Source: Hamiltosporidium magnivora (lineage: Eukaryota > Microsporidia > Dubosqiidae). From it: a DNA stretch of 14,735 bases. Made by a program: the position numbers and the translations under genes. Below, one piece after another: positions 1 to 6,948 of this stretch. The stretch is from NCBI GenBank assembly GCA_004325065.1, contig PITI01000314.1, positions 1-14,735 on the forward strand, written 5' to 3'. The notes under the pieces are model-generated. The model made no database searches. It was not told where the DNA came from and saw only the letters and a program-made list of their open reading frames with translations. Numbering within the stretch: the stretch's first letter is position 1; the number at the start of each line of letters is the position of its first letter.

Positions 1-1
1 T

Positions 2-550
2 GGATTTCTATCAACCAATTGTGACAATGTTTTTACTAAAAATACTTCTTTAGAAATTCCTGTTATACTATTCGATGTTTTTATATTGTTATCGAAAGAA
101 AATTTCGAATTTTTACATTCTATCATATGTGATTATGAAGTTTTGAAAGAATCGCTGGAAAACAAAGATTTAAAGTTTATATCTTATATAAAAAAAACGT
201 TAAATGAAGAAAGTTATTTGAAGAATGAAAATTGTAGAAAACTTTATTATAATCTTGTATCAATTTATGAAAGAGTTTTTCTTGGTGAAAGTTCTTGCGA
301 TTTCATTCAAAATCCCTTCTCAATAAATTTCAAAGTATGGTTTCGTGAAAATATGGCACGTTATAGGTTTGTAATTTGCAAAAAATTAATACCAAAATAC
401 TTTGATATTCTATTTTTTTTAAAGACAAGTAATCTTTTTCTACATTATGTTTGCAAAGTTATTTTAAATCCAAGTATTACACCAAGAAAATTTGAAGATA
501 TATTAGTTCAGAAAATTATTCGATGTTTAATAGTAAAGCATTTTCAATAA
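2..550 (+). CDS. 3' end of a gene of an uncharacterised family (5' end outside window)
   Basis: The reading frame is open from the left edge of the window (frame starting at base 2) to a TAA at 548-550, giving 182 visible residues, so this is the C-terminal part of a longer protein. Its whole length aligns with about residues 408-589 of the complete protein at 3442-5211 on the other strand. Shared blocks include ILFDVF, ICDY, YYNL, NLFLHY and a near-identical end ending in HFQ. By hand, roughly half the residues match in the best blocks. The segment looks mainly helical and is rich in Lys, Asn, Ile and Phe. A shorter start at the in-frame TTG at 86 is not needed, since the homology continues upstream to the edge. 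An AATAAA signal overlaps the stop codon. I do not recognise the family and propose no function; an intact gene with its start and signal peptide to the left is inferred, not seen. Confidence 0.85.
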   Translation, partial: GFLSTNCDNVFTKNTSLEIPVILFDVFILLSKENFEFLHSIICDYEVLKESLENKDLKFISYIKKTLNEESYLKNENCRKLYYNLVSIYERVFLGESSCDFIQNPFSINFKVWFRENMARYRFVICKKLIPKYFDILFFLKTSNLFLHYVCKVILNPSITPRKFEDILVQKIIRCLIVKHFQ

Positions 551-551
551 A
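546..551 (+). terminator. AATAAA poly(A) signal overlapping the stop codon
   Basis: AATAAA runs from the last Gln codon through the TAA stop and one base beyond. Very short 3' untranslated regions with the signal at or near the stop are known in microsporidia. The same arrangement occurs in the paralog at 3441-3446. Confidence 0.55.
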
Positions 552-1076
552 AAGTATTCTTTAATTCAGAGGTCTTTTTAAATTTTACTTATGAATTCTT
601 TTTAAATAAAAACATAATATATTGATCCTTTTGTGTAATTAATTTGATTATAATTCCAAGATCAATTTTTCTTTTTTACCTTATTGGTGATTATTTTCTC
701 ATATAAATATATTTTATTAGATTAAAAAATTATAAAATGGTTTCAAAAATGTTGTTTTTCGAATATATAACTAGTTTATATTGCACAGATTTGTTTCATA
801 AAATCAAATTTATTTTTGATATTTTTTTTCGAAGATTTTAAAATATCTAAATATCCGGTTGAAATTGTTCATTGAAAATGGATAATTAATTATGATTCTT
901 TAATCGGCAATGATTAAATGAGTTTGCTGTATATGTATAACAATTTTTTAGTGGGCTGAAAATATAACTATATTTTCGGTTTATCTGATGAAATGATGCG
1001 ATTAAAAGTCTAAAAATAGGGAAACATTGTCTACAGATATATTTTGTAGTTTTCTATACAATATAATTGTTGATAA
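552..1076. other. AT-rich non-coding stretch
   Basis: This is very AT-rich DNA after the partial gene, with frequent stops in all frames. I see no start-signal motif, RNA gene or clear repeat. The first 20 bases still resemble the same position downstream of the paralogous gene (see findings). Confidence 0.6.
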
Positions 1077-1445
1077 CGCGTGCAATTAAAGTTTATTACC
1101 ATATATGACTATAAAAGACAAGAATCATTCACTCGAGTAAGAAAACTTAGCGCTTCAACGATACAAAAAAATTATCCTATAAAATGAAAAGAAGACTCGA
1201 TAAGAAGATATCTGTCAATATGGCCTTTATATATAGAAAGAATTTGTATAAGCAGCCGATATATGTCTTGTATGAAGTCTATTCGGTATGGAAGTGTGTA
1301 ACAGGTGAGAATTCTGCAGGTTTCTATGAGCCCAAGATGGATCTCAAACTTATATCTCACACTTGGCAAAGATAAGAAACAACAATGGATAACTTTTCTC
1401 ACGCAAAGAATGAGTTGCAAATACCTATTAAATGAAAAGTTTTGA
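1077..1445 (+). pseudogene. Possible decayed coding sequence with two in-frame stops
   Basis: One frame runs from just after a TAA at 1074-1076 to a TGA at 1443-1445. It has only two internal stops (TGA 1185-1187, TAA 1299-1301), giving open blocks of about 36, 37 and 47 codons. At this base composition nearer nine stops would be expected. The blocks read like protein, for example RQESFTRVRKLSASTIQKNY and LTLGKDKKQQWITFLTQRMS. A second frame is open at 1151-1375 and contains an ATG at 1184 (63 codons to its stop), so the true frame may have shifted. GC is about 32%, higher than the flank on its left. No CCC start motif precedes the ATG at 1184. I cannot name a family. Chance openness in a GC-richer patch is the alternative. 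Confidence 0.35.
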
Positions 1446-1757
1446 ATTTGGTCTTTTATGAAGTATCGATGGTGTATTAGAAGAGCCGTTATATAGTAAA
1501 CTTAGAACTTAATAAGGACATGATAAAAATTTACTCCATGGCCTACTTTTATAAAAAGACCATAAATTATTTTAAAAAAAGATAAACTATATATTCTAAA
1601 TTATATTCAACGATCCAAACATTTTTAATAAGTCGCACTACATAAGTCTACGAAAGCAACATAGATTTAACAAAATAGATTGGCATATTGTCCTCTATTG
1701 GAATCCTAAGTTATTTTATGGTTATTCACTTTTGTTTTAGTCTATTTTTATTGTCTA
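1446..1757. other. Intermediate-GC stretch without a gene
   Basis: Base composition here is about 17-30% GC by line, between the decayed blocks on either side. I found no frame open for long. It may be a more eroded part of the same relic tract. Confidence 0.4.
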
Positions 1758-2040
1758 AATTGATATTTTTAAGGGGAGATTCATATTATTAAGTGTATGT
1801 GCTACGCCAAAAATATGTTTATGTTCGTTTGTAGGGGAAATTATAATTCAAAATAATATATTATTAAAGATTAATTGTAAATCGAAAGCCAAAGAAGACT
1901 GTTGAAATTTTCTCCGTTGTTCGAAGAAGAGGACTTGAGTAGGACTAAAAATCAGAAGAGGGTAGGGAAAGAACGTCAAAATGTTTTATAAAGAGATTTG
2001 AAATGTATAGAAACTAACACACTATTAAAAACAAGTGATT
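1758..2040 (+). pseudogene. Possible decayed coding fragments
   Basis: One frame is open for about 48 codons from about 1758 and ends in a TGA near 1902. A second frame is open from about 1877 to a stop near 1989, reading RRLLKFSPLFEEEDLSRTKN, and continues in the same frame to a stop near 2040. The line at 1921-1980 is about 42% GC and strongly purine-rich on the plus strand, far from the surrounding composition. The shift between frames suggests an eroded gene. No family is recognisable and the evidence is only compositional and frame-based. Confidence 0.22.
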
Positions 2041-3197
2041 AATCAGTAAGATTATTTTAAATATTTTAAAACAAAAAATAAATACATCATATTATAGAAA
2101 AAGAAACAACAATTAACATAAATATAGAACAAATTAGAAAGAAGAAAATATGGCGGTTAAAGATGTAAAAGTCGATGCATACAAGGGGGCTTAAAACATT
2201 TTTATCCGGTGGTTTATTTAATAAAATGCACAAAATTTTATATTTTTAAAGATATAAACAGTTATTAAAAAATTTGAAATTTTATAATACAGCAAGTACG
2301 TCCCTTGAGATACGTTTCTCTATATTATGATTCTAATTAAGAAGTAAGCTTTATTTTGCAAATATTAGTGATTTGAGTGATATTCAAATCTGGTAATATA
2401 TACAAGTACTTTAAATCTAGCTTTAGGATACCTATCCTAGGTATTATGGTTTATTCATCTCACACTTTTATAAATAAACTTATCATTCGGTTATTTATTT
2501 AGTTAAAATATTGCATCAAACATCATAATATTTTATACTAAAACATATTCAACCATTCTGAATTTCATTCTTTTATTAAATATTTAAGAATCTATATGTA
2601 ATGTATTAATGCCATTCGTTTCAGTATGAGTTCATTATATTTGACTTTCATCACAAATTTGGAGGCTATATTAATCTACTTTGATTTGTTTTTTATCTAC
2701 GACTATTGCAATTTCCAAACATGTATATATGCTCATTATAAACAACAAACATTATATATTTACAAAGTTAGTATAGTGAATATTAATTTTTTTAATTTTT
2801 AAATAATATATTTATCTCATCTTTTCAGAAGAAACTAGCAATGTGTTTTGATTATAAAAGTTACAGTTATAAATGAAGCAATTATATAGAACTTTTTCAA
2901 ATTAAATTTTATATAAATACAAACGATAATTTATATTATGAACAATCATTCTCTTTAGAAAACTCATCAAAATATTTTTTTAACTTAAAAATTAAACATT
3001 AAAGACATAATGAACTTTTAATCTATTTCAAATATTAGTATTTACTTCTCAAATGATTTTTATTTTAAGTTAGTTATGTTTTAGAATTATATATAATCAA
3101 ATCATAAATTTTAGACTTTGTGTTCTGACTTTCAAAGTATTAAAACTTTATTTAGCAATAAAATATTGATTCTTTTTATTTTGAATTTAGAAAATAT
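2041..3197. other. AT-rich non-coding stretch
   Basis: This is uniformly AT-rich (about 18% GC in the line I counted), with dense stops in all frames and simple A/T runs. A 14-codon open frame begins at the ATG at 2150, has no homolog I know and no CCC motif, and is not called. I see nothing else. Confidence 0.6.
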
Positions 3198-3290
3198 AGT
3201 TTATTGCTAGGCTGATTTCATATTTTTAATTAAAAAAGCTTATAATGCCTCGATTGAGTAAACATTGGATGCCTAGCAAATTAATAAACT
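3198..3290. repeat. Long imperfect inverted repeat (stem-loop) 3' of the minus-strand gene
   Basis: TTGCTAGGC at 3204-3212 is the perfect reverse complement of GCCTAGCAA at 3271-3279. Outside it, AGTTTATT at 3198-3205 matches the reverse complement of AATAAACT at 3283-3290, offset by a few unpaired bases on the right arm. Folded, this gives roughly a 15-base-pair interrupted stem around a loop of about 58 bases. It lies about 150 bases beyond the stop of the minus-strand gene at 3442-5211, so it could be a 3' structure or the relic of a small palindromic element. Confidence 0.45.
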
Positions 3291-3440
3291 TTTTAAATAT
3301 TTTAAATACTTCGTTAATATGCATTTAAGACTTACATATAATATATTTAAGCATTGAATGAAATAAAGAAACTCTAAACATTGTGGATGTTTAAAGAAAA
3401 ATTTGAACAAAATAACAACTATAATTTCTTTAAAATACCT

Positions 3441-3446
3441 TTTATT
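3441..3446 (-). terminator. AATAAA poly(A) signal overlapping the stop codon
   Basis: On the minus strand the last codons read CAA TAA followed by AAA, so AATAAA spans the stop exactly as in the plus-strand paralog at 546-551. A short 3' untranslated region is inferred. Confidence 0.55.
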
Positions 3447-5211
3447 GGAAATGATTTACTTCTAAACTACTAATGATTTTTTTTGATATTATATCTGCAT
3501 ATCTTTTAGGAGTAAGACCTGTGTTTAGAACAACTTTAGATATATAATGCAAGAAAAGATTGCAAGTTTCTAAAAACCTTATGTAATCATCGTAATTAGG
3601 TACTATATTATTAGCAATTTTTTGTTTCAAATTCAATATGTTTGTGTGTATCCAAAGATCTAAATTTGAAAAATTTGATTTTTTGACACAATTGTAAAAG
3701 AAGAATTTGTGTAAGAATATTTCTTCATAGATACACGCTAAATTGTAATAAATATTTCTCACTTTTCCATTGGTAGAATAATTTTTGAAATTCAATCGAT
3801 TCTTCATATACAATTTAAATTCTAAGTCTATATTTTCTGAATTCTGTTTCATTTCTTTGTAGTCGCAAATCATTGAGTTTAAAACATTCAGGTTTTCTTC
3901 GGATAAGAATAAGAAAACATCAAATAATATACCAGGCATTCCCGACGGTGTATATCGGGTTGAAAAAATGCTATCACTGTGAGAGGGCCAAACTATCATG
4001 TCAGCAGTGGTTTCAAAAATTTTACATATAATTTTTTTATCAAGTATTTCAAAAATATTTTTACCTATGTCTACTACGAGGCGAGAAAATTTATGAATTC
4101 CATCATTATCAATGCAAAATAGAGAGGAAAATGCCCCATGTTCGTCCGTTTCAACATCTTTATGCATAAATGGCTTTAGGCACTCATAATTATATTCCAT
4201 CGTTGCTTTCATTACTTTCAGAGACCATGAAATATAAAAAAGATTTTTTGCAAGAGATATATCCTTTTGAATTACGCCTTCAATCCAAATCGTAATTAAT
4301 AAATATATTGGTTTTAAATATACTATGGACAAGTCGTTTGAATAGAAAATTGATAGTACAAAGTATCTGAAATGTTTAAACAAATTATACGAAAAACCAA
4401 TTCCATAATTACCACTACTTGAGAGTCTTTCTACATGCATTTTTATGGTATCACATATATCTTCGATTTCATTTTTGTATCCAAAAATATTTTTTAGAGT
4501 AATTTTATAATGATATTTTACCAAAGGATGGAAATATTCAAGTTTGAGAATATTTCGTTTTCTAACCAAAGAATTCAAGATTTCAAATATTCCATATTGA
4601 TTTGTTTCTATGAAACATTCATTATCTCTATTTAGAATCATGTAGATATGATGATTTAAACAAATATTCGGCTGATGATTTCTTTCTCGTGCAATCGGGT
4701 TGAGATAGCTATTGCTATGCACATAAGACCTAATATTATCCTGGTCAATCGATTCCTCTCCAATATGTGGAATAAAACCAGATGGGTTTATAGTTTCTTT
4801 GTTAATCCTAAAACTTGTTTGATATATTGGATTAGAATAGTCTCTAGATGTTTGGTTTGTAACAAATGTATTTGGACATAGGCCATTATTCGACTCTGGA
4901 AACATCCGATTACAGCTAAATGGTTCAGAATTACAATCCGCGAGACTTGGTACATAGAAGGTGCCTAAGTTACTCATAGTTGGGTAGCGAACGTACAAAT
5001 ACGGGTAAAATACTTGTGGGTCCATGGAATAATCCTCGGAGACAACATATTCTAAATAAGGCGGTGTAGATGTTGGAATGTATATTTGTGGTAAGTATTG
5101 ATGTTGGTGGGATACTGCGCCCTGAACAGATATTGAACTTCTATGATAGCCACCGGAAGAAAAAAGAAACACAAGTAATCTAATTTTAAGAAAAAATACG
5201 GCGAGTTTCAT
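3442..5211 (-). CDS. Predicted secreted protein of an uncharacterised microsporidian-type family (589 aa)
   Basis: This is a complete intronless gene. The ATG at 5211-5209 is supported by an in-frame TAA upstream (5245-5247) and by AAATTT and CCC signals within about 12 bases. Residues 1-20 look like a signal peptide: MKLAVFFLKIRLLVFLFSSG, with a short basic start and a hydrophobic core, and a likely cut near residues 18-20. Residues about 20-110 are rich in Tyr, Pro and Ser and look extended or disordered. An NQTS sequon lies nearby. Residues about 170-589 look largely helical, with several hydrophobic stretches (for example around YLLITIWI), but without a clear run of membrane spans. Residues about 408-589 are homologous to the partial gene at 2-550, ending in the shared HFQ. 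I recognise no known domain or catalytic motif. Secretion fits a surface or host-directed role, but that is conjecture. Confidence 0.9.
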   Translation of the reverse strand: MKLAVFFLKIRLLVFLFSSGGYHRSSISVQGAVSHQHQYLPQIYIPTSTPPYLEYVVSEDYSMDPQVFYPYLYVRYPTMSNLGTFYVPSLADCNSEPFSCNRMFPESNNGLCPNTFVTNQTSRDYSNPIYQTSFRINKETINPSGFIPHIGEESIDQDNIRSYVHSNSYLNPIARERNHQPNICLNHHIYMILNRDNECFIETNQYGIFEILNSLVRKRNILKLEYFHPLVKYHYKITLKNIFGYKNEIEDICDTIKMHVERLSSSGNYGIGFSYNLFKHFRYFVLSIFYSNDLSIVYLKPIYLLITIWIEGVIQKDISLAKNLFYISWSLKVMKATMEYNYECLKPFMHKDVETDEHGAFSSLFCIDNDGIHKFSRLVVDIGKNIFEILDKKIICKIFETTADMIVWPSHSDSIFSTRYTPSGMPGILFDVFLFLSEENLNVLNSMICDYKEMKQNSENIDLEFKLYMKNRLNFKNYSTNGKVRNIYYNLACIYEEIFLHKFFFYNCVKKSNFSNLDLWIHTNILNLKQKIANNIVPNYDDYIRFLETCNLFLHYISKVVLNTGLTPKRYADIISKKIISSLEVNHFQ

Positions 5212-5223
5212 AAGGGTAAATTT
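5212..5223 (-). promoter_or_regulatory. Microsporidian-type start signal (AAATTT plus CCC)
   Basis: Read on the minus strand, the bases before the start are AAATTT (5223-5218), A, CCC (5216-5214), TT, then ATG. CCC-like and AAATTT-like motifs placed directly upstream of start codons are the described initiation signals of microsporidian genes. The same pair occurs before the other complete gene in this window. Confidence 0.6.
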
Positions 5224-5247
5224 AATATATCTTTTATTGATCTTTTA

Positions 5248-6399
5248 AATTAATTCACGATTTAATCAATAGATAATAAATTAATCAATTGTAATAATTT
5301 TTATAATTAAAATCAAGAATTCAAGTCCAAAGTTAAACCCCGTATGTTAATTACTAGAAATTTCAAATAAAAACAAAAAAAATGCGCATATTTTTATCAA
5401 TTAAATATGTTTTTGACCAAAATGATTCTGCTTCGGATTTCTAAGGATTTCATAAATATTCAAAAAACATCAAGGAAATCCTTATAAGCGGATGGAAATC
5501 TTATACATATTAAAATTTAAAAATATCTTTGAATTCCAAAGAACCTACATTTATAAGAAATTTATTTTTTTCAAATCTAATTTATTATTTGAAAGTACTT
5601 ATCTCAAATATAGTTCTTCTTGAATCTTAGTCATGTTTTTGCAGCTTTAATTCACGAATGTATTTTATATTTTATTATTTGAGTTCTCAAATTTTTTTTA
5701 AATTTTTTCAATATTACTTTTATCAAAAAAAGTTTTATTTCTTCATATTCCCACCTTTATAAAATCCTTTTTCGGAGTAAATTAAACTAAAACAGAGGAA
5801 TATAGTTTGAATTAAATATTATAAATTATAATTCGATTTGCAATTATGGTTGTAAATAGAATTCTAGTTTTTTTAATTGGGTATCCGAAAGCAAGTTTTT
5901 TTGGACAAAAATAATATTTTATATTGAATACTGGCAAAAAAGGCGCATTTTATATCAACGAAAGTGTAATAGAATAATTGAAATTATGAAATGATAAGCG
6001 AAAATAACAAAAGTTTGAAGATTTCTGACCAAATAAATTTAAATTTTAACGAATAAGTGTTTCGCTTCATAAATTTCTTTTTCTATATTTTTATATAAAT
6101 CAATTTGCTACATTTAAATTTCGAAATTTCTTATTTTGATTCTAAGAGAAATTCTACGAAATCTACATATTTAAAGTTTAACAAAAAATTTTACATCTAT
6201 CCCTAGATATGTAATCTACTTTAAAAAACTTAAAATATGAAAAGCTCATTTAACTGTAGGCTTTCGAATTATTATAATCAGTGATTTATAGATAAGTAAC
6301 GTAATAGAAATTTGTATCAATTTATCAATATATCTTTTCTTATCAGACATTTTAAGGCGATTTCATCGCATTTTTGCTGTTTAAAGCTTTGAAATCTGT
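5248..6399. other. Divergent intergenic region, AT-rich
   Basis: This lies between the head-to-head genes at 5211 (-) and 6949 (+) and presumably holds both upstream regions. It is AT-rich with short T and A runs. A CCC is followed by an ATG at about 5344, but that frame closes after 8 codons. I found no RNA gene or convincing repeat. Confidence 0.5.
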
Positions 6400-6605
6400 T
6401 TAACTTAAGAATTTTAATTTAATGAATCTCTTGAATTCAATAAATACTTTTATGTGATTCATAGTGTCATGTTTATTGGGTTTTTTCTTTCTATTTGACC
6501 TAAGCGTTGTTTTTTTCTTCTGATGTAACACAATCCACGGTAAATTAAAGCTTCGCCGTTTATAACTAGGCCTTCCGCGACATTTTTTTTCAATTGGTTA
6601 GGTTT
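6400..6605 (-). pseudogene. Possible decayed coding fragment with two overlapping open frames
   Basis: On the minus strand one frame is stop-free for 48 codons from 6605 to a TGA at 6461-6459. It contains NVAEGLVINGEALIYRGLCY followed by a basic stretch RRKKQRLGQIERK. A second minus frame is open for 65 codons from 6597 to a TAA at 6402-6400 and is also very basic. Neither begins with an ATG. GC at 6481-6600 is about 34%, well above the flanks. The first frame has the feel of a basic DNA-binding segment, such as a transposase zinc-finger region, but no cysteine/histidine pattern is complete and I do not assign a family. The minus strand is A-rich here, which itself lowers the stop frequency, so caution applies. 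Confidence 0.3.
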
Positions 6606-6931
6606 TTAGTCTAACGCATTTGTCAATATGGAAAACTATAAAAAAAATAGTATGAAGCGTAGAATAATACTAAGGACTTGAAATTGAAATATTAAGCAGT
6701 TATTTAAAAAGTAAACCATAATAGATATAATCTATTAGAATGTAAGAAATTCAATAAGAATCTAGATTAGAACTACTTTGTATATAGCAGCTACAGATTG
6801 TTGCTAAAAACCGTATAATTAAAATTCATAAAACTTTAATACAATTCTTCTAATATTTTTTTTACGATATATCTATTTTTTAATTTTAAAATGATAAGAA
6901 ACTAATTATATTTTTTTAATTTAATTAATTT
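6606..6931. other. AT-rich upstream region of the LRR gene
   Basis: This is AT-rich DNA leading into the LRR gene. An in-frame TAA at 6931-6933 closes the frame above the start. Apart from the start signal at 6932-6945, I see no distinct element. Confidence 0.5.
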
Positions 6932-6945
6932 AAATTTTTAGTCCC
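6932..6945 (+). promoter_or_regulatory. Microsporidian-type start signal (AAATTT plus CCC)
   Basis: AAATTT at 6932-6937 is followed by CCC at 6943-6945, three bases before the ATG at 6949. This matches the arrangement at the minus-strand gene and fixes the start at 6949 rather than at the second Met, residue 31. Confidence 0.6.
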
Positions 6946-6948
6946 AGA

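Noticed and set aside
1331..1375. CCC three bases before an ATG at 1337
   Set aside because: The frame closes after 12 codons, so the motif is coincidental.
1172..1420. 82-codon minus-strand open frame
   Set aside because: It starts only at a TTG, overlaps the plus-strand blocks that read better, and has no start motif.
4675..4881. 68-codon plus-strand frame inside the secreted-protein gene
   Set aside because: Antisense shadow of a gene with clear homology and start signals.
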